Assembly (NCBI RefSeq): GCF_000802155.2
Contig: NZ_JQGJ02000016.1
Location: 49,921-113,920, forward strand
Reading direction: 5' to 3'
Source: Pseudomonas frederiksbergensis
Lineage (GTDB): Bacteria; Pseudomonadota; Gammaproteobacteria; Pseudomonadales; Pseudomonadaceae
DNA: 64,000 bases
In this document: positions 35,628 to 44,771 of the stretch, in pieces
Layout: each line of letters opens with the position of its first letter
Position numbering within the stretch: the stretch's first letter is position 1
Notes under the pieces: model-generated
Databases searched by the model: none
What the model saw: only the letters and a program-made list of their open reading frames with translations
Told to the model about the DNA's origin: nothing
Position numbers and translations under genes: made by a program

Positions 35628-37137
35628 AGAGGTGCTTCTTTTGGTAGACGCCGAATAGCTCGGTCCCAAGGCCTCCATTTCGAAAATGCCCAAGCTCGGC
35701 GCGAACCAGATCGATGACTAACGCCCGGTCCTGCGCTTTTTCAAGATTGAAATTCCCGCTGTAGGCAAGGTTGACCATTCGCCACAGGAAGCAATTGGTG
35801 CGGTAGACATTTACCGGCGTCAGCCAACGTTCAAGGAGCGCAGTAATGTCCTCGCTTCGAATCCCCTCGAAGCACCCAATCGAGTGGTCCTTGTCTGGAA
35901 TGACAGCATCGACAACCTGGGTATCGGCATTTAACCGGTAGCGCGCCGGCAACGCCGAGAACGCCGCATCGGCGGCAATTATCGCGTCGGGCCACAAGCG
36001 ATTACCGTTACGTCCCACGGCCTCGCCCACACTCCAGAACTCGCCATCGTTTTTCAAACTGCGGGAGATAAAGAGCATGACTTTTTCCAGCTCTACCAAA
36101 TGGTGCAATGCCGAAACACAAATAATGACGTCCCACTGTTCATCGGTAGGCACCAGGTTATTCGCATCCGCCACGATCAAATCGAGACCGGTCCCTGGCG
36201 GAAACTGCCTTGCCGCGATCTGGAGCAGGTCTTCATTGATATCCAACAGTGACCATTCGATACCTTCGGGAACAGCCGCTGACAAACCAGCCTCTATCCG
36301 TGCGGCACCGCTGCAGATGGACAAGACTTTTATTGCGCCGTGGTCCAAGACTTTCTGGCGCAACCTCGCTTGGAAATCGGGAGGGACTTGCGGGACGTTC
36401 GCCCTCAGGAGACGAGTCGCATAAGCGTAGGCGACCTCACCTTCAAACGGTTCCAGTATGACAATGTCAGCCTGCGCAGCCTGCCCTGGCGCATGAGCCA
36501 GCCCATTCAATCGGCGAACCTTGCGCACAACGCCCCTTGCAGTTTCACTCTGTCGCTGCTGAACGCTTGAGTAAAACGCGTTCCGGTAGACGCTACTGAA
36601 GTGTGCTATCTCGTTTTCCATACGCAATGATTGATGTGTTTTCGCCAAGAGCGCCTTCCTCTCTCCCTCCCTGGCGACGCACAAGTCAGCTATCGCCAGC
36701 CAGTCGGCCGTAGGATCGTTCTTTGCACCGGGCCCACACGCGACAAGGAGACGGCCACGCTTGCCCGCCAACCAGGCCAAATCCAGATCCACCGTCCTCC
36801 ATTCCGACGGCGAAGTTGCTCCGCAAAAATGAAACATCCCTATTTGGAACTCGGCCTGAGTTCCGTCTTCAAGAAAAACAACTGAACAGGTGAGTCCATC
36901 CAAACTGATGCTCGGTAGAGCAGCCGAAAAACGAACGAATAAGGTTGAATCAGAGAACACCTCCAACTTGCTACTTCGAAGATGCTCTCCAGCGGTGAGA
37001 ATCAGCGAATACCTTCCTTCCCTCAGGTGCGTCACATGCATCCATTGCGGATGCTCGGCCAATTCAACTTCAGGCGACACGTCGAAAACCGCCGTCTCAT
37101 CGAGAAGAAAATAGCTTGCAACGCCAGAGTCATTCAA
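35602..37137 (-). CDS. Class I SAM-dependent methyltransferase with N-terminal beta domain (orphan)
   Basis: 511 residues. The start is TTG at 37137, with GGAG eight bases upstream; the ATG at 37133 is out of frame. Residues 1-150 look like a beta-sandwich (EGRYSLILTAGEHLRSSKLEVF and EWRTVDLDLAWLAGKRGRLLVA), followed by a helical linker. The methyltransferase core is VLSICSGAARIEAGL, SLLDINEDLLQIAARQFP, LIVADANNLVP and DVIICVSALHHL. The glycine-rich loop is degenerate (CSGAAR). The gene has lower GC than its neighbours and stands alone between two transport operons. The target is unknown; similar two-part proteins occur in surface-polysaccharide contexts, but nothing nearby supports that here. 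Confidence 0.75.
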   Translation of the reverse strand: MNDSGVASYFLLDETAVFDVSPEVELAEHPQWMHVTHLREGRYSLILTAGEHLRSSKLEVFSDSTLFVRFSAALPSISLDGLTCSVVFLEDGTQAEFQIGMFHFCGATSPSEWRTVDLDLAWLAGKRGRLLVACGPGAKNDPTADWLAIADLCVAREGERKALLAKTHQSLRMENEIAHFSSVYRNAFYSSVQQRQSETARGVVRKVRRLNGLAHAPGQAAQADIVILEPFEGEVAYAYATRLLRANVPQVPPDFQARLRQKVLDHGAIKVLSICSGAARIEAGLSAAVPEGIEWSLLDINEDLLQIAARQFPPGTGLDLIVADANNLVPTDEQWDVIICVSALHHLVELEKVMLFISRSLKNDGEFWSVGEAVGRNGNRLWPDAIIAADAAFSALPARYRLNADTQVVDAVIPDKDHSIGCFEGIRSEDITALLERWLTPVNVYRTNCFLWRMVNLAYSGNFNLEKAQDRALVIDLVRAELGHFRNGGLGTELFGVYQKKHLFSDGASDR

Positions 37138-37332
37138 ACCGACTTCTCCACTTCAGCACGGTAAAAAATTCAGCATAGTCGTGCGGTCGAGAATCTCACC
37201 TTGGATTCATCCGATTCCACGCCCCAATGCGGAGCACCAGATTGCACCAGCGCCCGCGATACGGTCACTGATGGTGCATCGTCATTTTCCGCTCTCGCTG
37301 CCAGCCCCACATTTCAAAGCCTTCTCCCGACC

Positions 37333-37348
37333 GGGCACATCCCTTGCA
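37333..37348 (+). promoter_or_regulatory. Sigma-54 promoter of the urea transport operon
   Basis: GGGCACATCCCTTGCA matches the -24/-12 consensus TGGCACG-N4-TTGCA at all positions but two, with the correct 12-base GG-to-GC spacing. It lies 64 bases before the urtA ATG. It implies RpoN and an enhancer-binding protein, most likely NtrC, so induction when nitrogen is limiting (inference). Confidence 0.75.
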
Positions 37349-37411
37349 AAAGCGCCTTCAGCGTTTGCATCTGCCACCGAAAAAAACTCATAAGTCCATG
37401 GAGATCGCACA

Positions 37412-38677
37412 ATGAAGCGTCGTAGCTTGATCAAGGCTTTTACACTCTCGGCAAGCATTGCCGCGATGGGCATGGCCTGGACCGTCCAGGCCGCCGAAAC
37501 CATCAAGGTCGGCATCCTGCATTCGCTGTCCGGCACCATGGCAATCTCCGAGACGTCCCTCAAGGACATGGCGCTGATGACCATCGATGAGATCAACGCC
37601 AAGGGTGGCGTGAACGGCAAGAAGCTTGAGGCGGTAGTCGTGGACCCGGCATCGAACTGGCCGCTGTTCGCCGAAAAGGGCCGGCAGTTGCTGACCCAGG
37701 ACAAGGTCGCCGTGGTGTTCGGCTGCTGGACGTCGGTGTCGCGTAAATCCGTATTGCCGGTGTTCGAAGAACTCAATGGCCTGCTGTTCTACCCGGTGCA
37801 ATACGAAGGCGAAGAAATGTCGCCGAACGTCTTCTACACCGGCGCCGCGCCAAACCAGCAGGCGATTCCGGCGGTGGAATACCTGATGAGCGAAGAAGGC
37901 GGCAGCGCCAAGCGTTACTTCCTGCTGGGCACCGACTACGTCTACCCGCGCACCACCAACAAGATCCTGCGTTCGTTCCTGCACTCCAAAGGCGTGGCAG
38001 ACAAGGACATCGAAGAGGTCTACACCCCGTTCGGCCACAGCGATTACCAGACCATCGTGGCCAACATCAAGAAATTCTCGGCTGGGGGCAAGACCGCGGT
38101 CATCTCCACCGTCAACGGCGACTCCAACGTGCCGTTCTACAAAGAACTGGCGAACCAGGGCCTGAAGGCCACCGACGTGCCGGTCGTGGCGTTCTCGGTG
38201 GGCGAGGAAGAACTGCGCGGCATCGACACCAAGCCATTGGTGGGCAACCTGGCGGCGTGGAACTACTTCGAATCCGTGGATAACCCTGCGAACAAGAAAT
38301 TCGTCGATTCGTGGAAAGCCTACGCCAAGGCCAAGAACCTGCCTGGCGCCGACAAAGCGGTGACCAACGACCCGATGGAAGCCACTTACGTCGGTATCCA
38401 CATGTGGGCGCAAGCGGTGGAAAAAGCCAAGTCCACCGACGTCGACAAAGTCCGCGAAGCCCTGGCCGGCCAGACCTTCGCCGCACCATCGGGCTACACC
38501 CTGACCATGGACAAGACCAACCATCACCTGCACAAGCCAGTGATGATCGGCGAGATCCAGGCCGACGGGCAGTTCAACGTGGTCTGGCAGACCGAAGGGC
38601 CGATCCGCGCGCAACCGTGGAGCCCGTTCATCGAAGGCAACGACAAGAAGCCTGACTACGCGGTGAAGAGCAACTGA
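37412..38677 (+). CDS. urtA: Urea ABC transporter substrate-binding protein
   Basis: 421 residues. The N-terminus MKRRSLIKAFTLSASIAAMGMAWTVQA is a signal peptide with a Tat-like RRSLIK start. The mature part begins AETIKVGILHSLSGTMAISE, the type I periplasmic fold of the amide/urea branch of the Leu-binding family, with VFGCWTSVSRKSVLPVFE and LLFYPVQYEGEE as the UrtA-specific segments. It binds urea in the periplasm and passes it to UrtBC. GGAG lies upstream of the ATG. It is the first gene behind the sigma-54 promoter. Confidence 0.96.
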   Translation: MKRRSLIKAFTLSASIAAMGMAWTVQAAETIKVGILHSLSGTMAISETSLKDMALMTIDEINAKGGVNGKKLEAVVVDPASNWPLFAEKGRQLLTQDKVAVVFGCWTSVSRKSVLPVFEELNGLLFYPVQYEGEEMSPNVFYTGAAPNQQAIPAVEYLMSEEGGSAKRYFLLGTDYVYPRTTNKILRSFLHSKGVADKDIEEVYTPFGHSDYQTIVANIKKFSAGGKTAVISTVNGDSNVPFYKELANQGLKATDVPVVAFSVGEEELRGIDTKPLVGNLAAWNYFESVDNPANKKFVDSWKAYAKAKNLPGADKAVTNDPMEATYVGIHMWAQAVEKAKSTDVDKVREALAGQTFAAPSGYTLTMDKTNHHLHKPVMIGEIQADGQFNVVWQTEGPIRAQPWSPFIEGNDKKPDYAVKSN

Positions 38678-38721
38678 GCCCATGGGTGTCGGCCCCGGAT
38701 CCCCGGGCCGACACGACTCCC

Positions 38722-38751
38722 TTGTGGGAGCGGGCTTGCTCGCTCCCACAA
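38722..38751. repeat. REP-like hairpin between urtA and urtB
   Basis: TTGTGGGAGCG (38722-38732) pairs with CGCTCCCACAA (38741-38751), loop GGCTTGCT. It may set a higher level of urtA than of downstream genes by stopping 3' decay (inference). Confidence 0.85.
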
Positions 38752-38777
38752 AAGAAGTTTTGCGCAAGGCCAACAAT

Positions 38778-40280
38778 ATGCCCACTGCCCTCCACCGCTT
38801 GATCCTAGCCATCGTACTATTGCTGCCGTTGGCCTCACACGCCGGCGACGCCGAAGACTTCGTCGCCGCCAACCCGACCCAGCAGGCCAAGCTTTTGGAA
38901 GCCTGGGCCGCGCAGCCGGAGCCTGGGCGCGTCGAACTGATCAACGCCTTGCAACAAGGCCAGTTGACCGTCGACGGCCAACCCAAGACCCTGCGTTTGA
39001 ACAACCGCTTGCGCGGTCTGATCGAAACCGCGCTCGCCAGTCACCAATTACTCGCTGTCGACGCCCGCGTACGCCTGGCCGCCGCGCAGCAATTGCAAAA
39101 AAGTGCTCGCCCGGCGCAACTGGCTTTCCTCGATCGACAACTGGCCGGTGAACAGGACGAAGACGTACACGCCGCCCTGAGCTTGGCCCTGGCGAACCTG
39201 CAACTGGTGGACACCAACCCGAGCGTGCGCCTCGCCGCCGTCCGCCTGCTGGGGGAAACCGGCGACCCGCTGGCCCGCACTCGCCTGGAAGGCCTGCTTG
39301 AACCCGGCGTCGAAACCGATGCCGCCGTGCGCACCGCCGCCGAAACCAGCCTCGGCCAGGTCAAGCGCAAACTCCTGGTCGGCGAGTTGCTGGGCCAGGC
39401 GTTCAGCGGCATGTCCCTGGGCTCGATCCTGCTGCTCGCCGCCCTCGGCCTGGCGATCACCTTCGGCCTGTTGGGGGTGATCAACATGGCCCACGGCGAG
39501 ATGCTCATGCTCGGCGCTTATTCCACTTACGTAGTGCAGATGCTGTTCCAGCGCTTCGCCCCGAATGCCATCGAGTTCTATCCGCTGATCGCCTTGCCAG
39601 TAGCGTTTTTCATCACCGCCGCCATCGGCATGGCCCTGGAGCGCACGGTGATCCGTCACCTCTACGGGCGGCCGCTGGAAACCCTGCTCGCCACCTGGGG
39701 CATCAGCCTGATGCTGATCCAACTGGTGCGCCTGGTGTTCGGCGCGCAGAACGTCGAAGTCGCCAACCCGGCCTGGCTGTCGGGCGGGATCCAAGTGTTG
39801 CCGAACCTGGTGCTGCCGTACAACCGCATCGTGATCATCGCCTTCGCCCTGTTCGTGGTGGTGTTGACTTGGCTGCTGCTGAACAGGACGCGCCTGGGCC
39901 TGAACGTGCGCGCGGTAACGCAGAATCGCAACATGGCCGCTTGCTGCGGCGTGCCCACCGGGCGCGTGGACATGCTCGCCTTCGGCCTCGGCTCGGGCAT
40001 CGCCGGGCTCGGTGGCGTGGCCCTGAGCCAGATCGGCAACGTCGGCCCGGACCTGGGCCAGAGCTACATCATCGACTCGTTCCTGGTGGTGGTGCTCGGC
40101 GGCGTCGGCCAGTTGGCCGGCAGTGTGTTCGCCGCGTTCGGCCTGGGCATCGCCAACAAGATCCTCGAACCGCAGATCGGCGCCGTGCTCGGCAAGATCC
40201 TGATCCTCGCGCTGATCATTCTGTTCATCCAGAAGCGTCCGCAAGGCCTCTTCGCGCTCAAAGGACGGGTAATCGACTGA
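38778..40280 (+). CDS. urtB: Urea ABC transporter permease UrtB
   Basis: 500 residues. It has an extended N-terminal part with a signal peptide (to about residue 19) and a helical, HEAT-like periplasmic region (about 20-200; AVRLLGETGDPLARTRLEGLL), typical of UrtB. The LivH-like permease core follows (ITFGLLGVINMAHGEMLMLGAYSTY, then GRPLETLLATWGISLMLIQ) with about eight helices. The start at 38778 gives the signal peptide. The stop and the urtC start share one base (TGATG). Confidence 0.95.
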   Translation: MPTALHRLILAIVLLLPLASHAGDAEDFVAANPTQQAKLLEAWAAQPEPGRVELINALQQGQLTVDGQPKTLRLNNRLRGLIETALASHQLLAVDARVRLAAAQQLQKSARPAQLAFLDRQLAGEQDEDVHAALSLALANLQLVDTNPSVRLAAVRLLGETGDPLARTRLEGLLEPGVETDAAVRTAAETSLGQVKRKLLVGELLGQAFSGMSLGSILLLAALGLAITFGLLGVINMAHGEMLMLGAYSTYVVQMLFQRFAPNAIEFYPLIALPVAFFITAAIGMALERTVIRHLYGRPLETLLATWGISLMLIQLVRLVFGAQNVEVANPAWLSGGIQVLPNLVLPYNRIVIIAFALFVVVLTWLLLNRTRLGLNVRAVTQNRNMAACCGVPTGRVDMLAFGLGSGIAGLGGVALSQIGNVGPDLGQSYIIDSFLVVVLGGVGQLAGSVFAAFGLGIANKILEPQIGAVLGKILILALIILFIQKRPQGLFALKGRVID

Positions 40281-41356
40281 TGAACCAGCCCCTGATGCTC
40301 ACGGCCACGCAAAAGGCCGGCCCCAAAGTCACCCTCGCCGTCGGCGCACTGATTCTCGCCGTGCTGTTGAGCCTGCCGCTGCTGTCACTGCTGGCGGTGG
40401 ACAACCCGCTGCACGTCTCCGCGTACACCCTGACCCTGGTGGGCAAGATTCTGTGCTATGCCATCGTCGCCCTGGCGCTGGACTTGGTCTGGGGCTACGC
40501 CGGCTTGTTGTCCCTGGGCCACGGCCTGTTCTTCGCCCTGGGCGGCTACGCCATGGGCATGTACCTGATGCGCCAGGCCGCCGGCGATGGCTTGCCGGCG
40601 TTCATGACGTTCTTGTCGTGGACCGAGCTGCCCTGGTACTGGACCGGCACCGACAGTTTCCTCTGGGCGATGTGCCTGGTGGTGCTGGCGCCGGGTTTGC
40701 TGGCGCTGGTGTTCGGTTTCTTCGCCTTCCGCTCGCGGATCAAGGGCGTGTATTTCTCGATCATGACCCAAGCCCTGACCTTCGCCGGGATGCTGTTGTT
40801 TTTCCGCAACGAGACCGGGTTCGGCGGCAACAACGGCTTCACCAATTTTCGTTCGATCCTGGGCTTTGGCATCACCGAACCAGGGACCCGGGCGGTGTTG
40901 TTTTTCGCCACGGTGTTGCTGCTGGTGGCGAGCCTGTTCATTGGCTGGCGCCTGGCCCGCAGCAAATTCGGCCGGGTGCTGACCGCCCTGCGCGACGCGG
41001 AAAACCGCCTGATGTTCTGCGGTTACGATCCCCGTGGTTTCAAGCTGTTCGTCTGGGTGTTGAGCGCGGTGTTGTGCGGCCTCGCCGGGGCGTTGTACGT
41101 GCCCCTGGTAGGCATCATCAACCCCAGCGAAATGTCGCCGACCAACTCCATCGAGGCTGCCGTGTGGGTGGCCCTCGGCGGGCGGGGAACGCTGATCGGG
41201 CCATTGCTCGGCGCGGGCGTGGTGAACGGCATGAAGAGCTGGTTCACCGTGGCGTTTCCTGAATATTGGTTGTTCTTCCTCGGCGCGTTGTTCATCGTCG
41301 TGACCCTGTATCTGCCCAAGGGCGTGATCGGGCTGTTGAAGAAAAGGAGCGAATGA
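40280..41356 (+). CDS. urtC: Urea ABC transporter permease UrtC
   Basis: 358 residues, LivM-like, about ten helices. Signature segments are LDLVWGYAGLLSLGHGLFFALGGYAMGMYL, the NETGFGGNNGFTNF loop and LRDAENRLMFCGYDP. UrtC pairs with UrtB to form the membrane channel. The ATG at 40280 overlaps the urtB stop by one base, and the end overlaps urtD (ATGATG at 41353). Confidence 0.95.
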   Translation: MNQPLMLTATQKAGPKVTLAVGALILAVLLSLPLLSLLAVDNPLHVSAYTLTLVGKILCYAIVALALDLVWGYAGLLSLGHGLFFALGGYAMGMYLMRQAAGDGLPAFMTFLSWTELPWYWTGTDSFLWAMCLVVLAPGLLALVFGFFAFRSRIKGVYFSIMTQALTFAGMLLFFRNETGFGGNNGFTNFRSILGFGITEPGTRAVLFFATVLLLVASLFIGWRLARSKFGRVLTALRDAENRLMFCGYDPRGFKLFVWVLSAVLCGLAGALYVPLVGIINPSEMSPTNSIEAAVWVALGGRGTLIGPLLGAGVVNGMKSWFTVAFPEYWLFFLGALFIVVTLYLPKGVIGLLKKRSE

Positions 41357-42216
41357 TGCGCATCACACCCACGGCGGATTTCATGCTCGAACCGATCATT
41401 GAATCCAATAAGGATGAAGGCAGCAGCCGCGACGCCATCGGCCTCGGCCAGGCCGCCGGCGTTGGCCTGAACACCCGTCACGGCACGATCCTGACCCTGG
41501 AAGACATCAGCGTCAGCTTCGATGGCTTCAAGGCCTTGAACAATTTGAACCTGTACATCGGCGTCGGCGAATTGCGCTGCATCATCGGCCCCAACGGCGC
41601 GGGCAAGACCACGCTGATGGATGTCATCACCGGCAAGACCCGCCCCAGCCACGGCAAGGCCTGGTTCGGCGAGACCCTGGACCTGACGACCATGAGCGAA
41701 GTGCAGATCGCCCAGGCCGGCATCGGACGCAAGTTCCAGAAGCCGACAGTGTTCGAAGCCCTGAGCGTGTTCGAGAACCTGGAGCTGGCGCTCAAGACCG
41801 ACAAATCGGTGTGGGCCAGCCTGCGGGCGAAACTGACCGGCGAACAGCACGAGCGCATCGACGAAGTGCTCGAGACCATCCGTCTCACCACCTCGGTCAA
41901 CCGCGCCGCAGGGTTGCTGTCCCACGGCCAGAAGCAGTTCCTGGAGATCGGCATGCTGCTGGTCCAGGACCCGCAATTGCTGCTGCTCGACGAGCCGGTG
42001 GCCGGCATGACCGACGCCGAGACCGACTTCACTGCGGAGCTGTTCAAGACCCTGGCGGGCAAGCACTCGCTGATGGTGGTGGAACACGATATGGGCTTCG
42101 TCGGGGCGATTGCCGACCACGTCACCGTGCTGCACCAAGGCAGCGTGCTGGCCGAAGGGTCGCTGGAACAGGTGCAGGACAATGAGCGGGTCATCGAGGT
42201 GTACCTCGGTCGCTAG
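41353..42216 (+). CDS. urtD: Urea ABC transporter ATP-binding protein UrtD
   Basis: 287 residues, LivG-like. An N-terminal extension of about 45 residues precedes the ATPase: Walker A GPNGAGKTT, signature LSHGQKQFLEIG and Walker B LLLLDEPVAGM. The LSHGQKQ variant of the signature is typical for UrtD. Two adjacent ATGs (41353 and 41356) are possible starts; the first gives the overlap with urtC. A REP hairpin separates it from urtE. Confidence 0.95.
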   Translation: MMRITPTADFMLEPIIESNKDEGSSRDAIGLGQAAGVGLNTRHGTILTLEDISVSFDGFKALNNLNLYIGVGELRCIIGPNGAGKTTLMDVITGKTRPSHGKAWFGETLDLTTMSEVQIAQAGIGRKFQKPTVFEALSVFENLELALKTDKSVWASLRAKLTGEQHERIDEVLETIRLTTSVNRAAGLLSHGQKQFLEIGMLLVQDPQLLLLDEPVAGMTDAETDFTAELFKTLAGKHSLMVVEHDMGFVGAIADHVTVLHQGSVLAEGSLEQVQDNERVIEVYLGR

Positions 42217-42231
42217 ATCTGCAAACGCATT

Positions 42232-42265
42232 CCCTGTGGGAGCTGGCTTGCTCGCTCCCACAGGG
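42232..42265. repeat. REP-like hairpin between urtD and urtE
   Basis: CCCTGTGGGAG (42232-42242) pairs with CTCCCACAGGG (42255-42265); the loop CTGGCTTGCTCG contains the same GGCTTGCT found in the urtA-urtB repeat. Confidence 0.85.
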
Positions 42266-42286
42266 GCCTTGAGGGGGATTCAGGAC

Positions 42287-42985
42287 ATGTTGCAAGTCGA
42301 CAAGCTGCACCAGTACTACGGCGGTAGCCACATCCTGCGCGGCCTGTCGTTCGACGCCAAGGTCGGCGAGGTGACGTGCCTGCTGGGGCGCAATGGCGTG
42401 GGCAAGACCACCCTGCTCAAGTGCCTGATGGGCCTGTTGCCGGCCAAGGAAGGCGTGGTGAATTGGGAAGGCAAGGCCATCACCACGTTCAAGCCGCACC
42501 AACGGGTGCACGCCGGCATTGCCTATGTGCCCCAGGGCCGGGAGATTTTTGGCCGGCTGACGGTGGAAGAAAACCTGCTGATGGGCTTGTCGCGCTTCCC
42601 CGGCTCCGAAGCCAAGGAAGTGCCGGCCTTTATCTACGAATTGTTCCCGGTGCTGCTGCAGATGAAACAACGCCGGGGCGGCGACCTGTCCGGCGGCCAG
42701 CAACAGCAGCTCGCTATTGGCCGGGCCCTGGCCAGCCGGCCGCGCCTGCTGATCCTGGATGAGCCCACCGAGGGCATCCAGCCTTCGGTGATCAAGGAAA
42801 TCGGTGCGGTGATCAAGAAACTCGCCGCCCGCGGCGACATGGCGATTTTGCTGGTGGAGCAGTTCTACGACTTCGCCGCCGAGCTCGCCGATCAGTACCT
42901 GGTGATGTCCCGGGGTGAGATCGTGCAGCAGGGCCGCGGAGAAAACATGGAAGCCGAGGGTGTGCGCGGCCTGGTTACGATCTAG
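42287..42985 (+). CDS. urtE: Urea ABC transporter ATP-binding protein UrtE
   Basis: 232 residues, LivF-like. It starts MLQVDKLHQYYGGSHILRG; Walker A is GRNGVGKTT, the signature DLSGGQQQQLAIGRAL and Walker B LLILDEPTEGIQPS. It completes the urea importer. ureD begins 30 bases downstream, so uptake and hydrolysis genes are probably co-transcribed. Confidence 0.95.
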   Translation: MLQVDKLHQYYGGSHILRGLSFDAKVGEVTCLLGRNGVGKTTLLKCLMGLLPAKEGVVNWEGKAITTFKPHQRVHAGIAYVPQGREIFGRLTVEENLLMGLSRFPGSEAKEVPAFIYELFPVLLQMKQRRGGDLSGGQQQQLAIGRALASRPRLLILDEPTEGIQPSVIKEIGAVIKKLAARGDMAILLVEQFYDFAAELADQYLVMSRGEIVQQGRGENMEAEGVRGLVTI

Positions 42986-43015
42986 TCTTAGCGTCCCGAC
43001 GATCATCAGAAAATC

Positions 43016-43858
43016 ATGAATCTACCTGTTTCGCCATCCGCCCTGTTCACCCCCAGCTGGCATGCCGAGCTGGAACTGGGCTACGCCCGCTTCGGCGATT
43101 GCACGCGCCCGGTACAACGCCGGCACAAAGGCCCGCTGCGGGTGCAGAAGCACCTGTACGCCGAAGGCCCCGAGGTGTGCCAGCACATCATCGTCCACCC
43201 GCCCGGCGGGATTGCCGGCGGGGATCGGCTGGACATCTCGGCCCACGTCGGCCCGGGCGCCTGGGCGCAATTGACCAGCCCTGGCGCGGCCAAGTGGTAC
43301 CGAGCCGCCGGCCCGGCGTACCAGCAACTGACCCTGAGCGTAGCCCCCGGCGCGACCCTGGAATGGCTGCCTCAGGAAACCATCGTGTTCAGCGCGGCCC
43401 AGGCCGAACTCAGCACGACCATCGACCTGCAAGGCAATGCCCGGTTGTTCTATTGGGACATGGTTGCCCTCGGACGGCCAGCCAGCGGCGAGCGATTCGA
43501 CCTGGGGCACTTTCAATCGCGGCTGGACATTCGCCGCGACGGCCAGTTGCTGTGGCATGAGCGTCAGCGCATCGTTGGCGATGACGGACTGCTTGACTCG
43601 CCCATCGGGCTGGGCGGTGACCCGGTGTTTGCCACCTTACTGGTGACCGGCGAGATCGACAGCGAGCTGCTGGAGCGCTGCCGATCCCTGGGCCATGCCG
43701 TGCGTGGCGACCTGACCCAGTTGCCCGGTTTGCTCGTGGCCCGTTGCCTGGCGAGCGAAGCGTTGTTGGCGCGGGGGTGGCTGATTGAGTTATGGCGGCT
43801 GCTGCGCCCGGCTCTGCTGGGGCGAGAAGCTGAACCACCAAGAATCTGGAGCACCTGA
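43016..43858 (+). CDS. ureD: Urease accessory protein UreD
   Basis: 280 residues. Conserved UreD/UreH segments are GPLRVQKHLYAEGPEVCQHIIVHPPGGIAGGDRLDI, SPGAAKWYRA and LEWLPQETIVF. UreD is the scaffold that binds apo-urease and, with UreF and UreG, allows nickel insertion. UreE, F and G genes are not in this window, which agrees with the split urease loci of Pseudomonas. Confidence 0.95.
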   Translation: MNLPVSPSALFTPSWHAELELGYARFGDCTRPVQRRHKGPLRVQKHLYAEGPEVCQHIIVHPPGGIAGGDRLDISAHVGPGAWAQLTSPGAAKWYRAAGPAYQQLTLSVAPGATLEWLPQETIVFSAAQAELSTTIDLQGNARLFYWDMVALGRPASGERFDLGHFQSRLDIRRDGQLLWHERQRIVGDDGLLDSPIGLGGDPVFATLLVTGEIDSELLERCRSLGHAVRGDLTQLPGLLVARCLASEALLARGWLIELWRLLRPALLGREAEPPRIWST

Positions 43859-43920
43859 ATCCGCTTTCCCCCAGCGAATGCGTCTAAAACGACTATTTTT
43901 ATCTGCCTTATGGATTGCAC

Positions 43921-44223
43921 ATGGACCTGACCCCACGCGAAAAAGACAAGCTGCTGATCTTCACCGCCGGCCTCGTCGCCGAACGGCGGTTGGCCCGGGG
44001 CTTGAAACTCAACTACCCGGAGGCCATGGCCTATATCTCCGCCGCGCTGCTCGAAGGCGCCCGTGACGGCCAGACCGTGGCCGAGCTGATGCATTTCGGC
44101 ACCACGTTGCTGAGCCGCGAACAAGTGATGGAAGGCATTCCGGAGATGATCCCGGAGATCCAGGTCGAAGCGACGTTTCCCGACGGCACCAAACTGGTCA
44201 CCGTCCACCAACCCATCGCCTGA
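43921..44223 (+). CDS. ureA: Urease subunit gamma
   Basis: 100 residues, the standard length. It begins MDLTPREKDKLLIFTAGLVAERR and contains LNYPEAMAYISAALLEGARDG and the end segment VTVHQPIA. It packs against UreB and UreC in the trimeric urease unit. There is no good Shine-Dalgarno sequence just before the ATG, which is unusual for a structural subunit. Confidence 0.97.
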   Translation: MDLTPREKDKLLIFTAGLVAERRLARGLKLNYPEAMAYISAALLEGARDGQTVAELMHFGTTLLSREQVMEGIPEMIPEIQVEATFPDGTKLVTVHQPIA

Positions 44224-44232
44224 GGCCGCGTC

Positions 44233-44766
44233 ATGACTTTTCAGATTCGTGACGCCCAGCCCTCGGACCTGCCGGCAATCCGCGACATCTACAACGACGC
44301 CGTGCTCAACACCACGGCGATCTGGAACGAACAAGCCGTGGACCTGGGCAATCGCCAGGCCTGGTTCAGCGCCCGACGTTCCCAGGGCTACCCGGTGCGG
44401 GTGATCATCGACGCCGAGGACAACGTACTCGGCTACGCTTCCTTCGGCGACTGGCGACCGTTCGACGGCTTCCGCCACACCGTCGAGCATTCGGTGTACG
44501 TCAGCCGCGACCAGCGCGGCCATGGCCTCGGCCCGTTGCTGATGGCCGACCTGATCGAGCGCGCCAGGGCCTGCGGCAAGCACGTCATGGTTGCCGCCAT
44601 CGAGAGCGGCAACGCGGCGTCGATTCGCCTGCATGAGCGGGCCGGTTTCGTCACCACCGGGCAGATGCCGCAGGTGGGCACCAAGTTCGGCCGCTGGCTG
44701 GATCTGACTTTCATGCAGTTGGTCCTCAATCCCGGGGCGCCACCGCCCGCCGTCGTCAAGGAGTGA
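44233..44766 (+). CDS. GNAT acetyltransferase, PITA / methionine sulfoximine type
   Basis: 177 residues. GNAT acetyl-CoA site: VEHSVYVSRDQRGHGLGPLLMADLI, with a C-terminal motif NAASIRLHERAGF. The sequence closely resembles the P. aeruginosa protein encoded inside the same ure cluster (PA4866), characterised as an N-acetyltransferase of L-methionine sulfoximine and sulfone, related to phosphinothricin acetyltransferases. It may detoxify glutamine synthetase inhibitors, which would fit a nitrogen-assimilation operon. It starts nine bases after ureA. Confidence 0.88.
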   Translation: MTFQIRDAQPSDLPAIRDIYNDAVLNTTAIWNEQAVDLGNRQAWFSARRSQGYPVRVIIDAEDNVLGYASFGDWRPFDGFRHTVEHSVYVSRDQRGHGLGPLLMADLIERARACGKHVMVAAIESGNAASIRLHERAGFVTTGQMPQVGTKFGRWLDLTFMQLVLNPGAPPPAVVKE

Positions 44767-44771
44767 TACCG

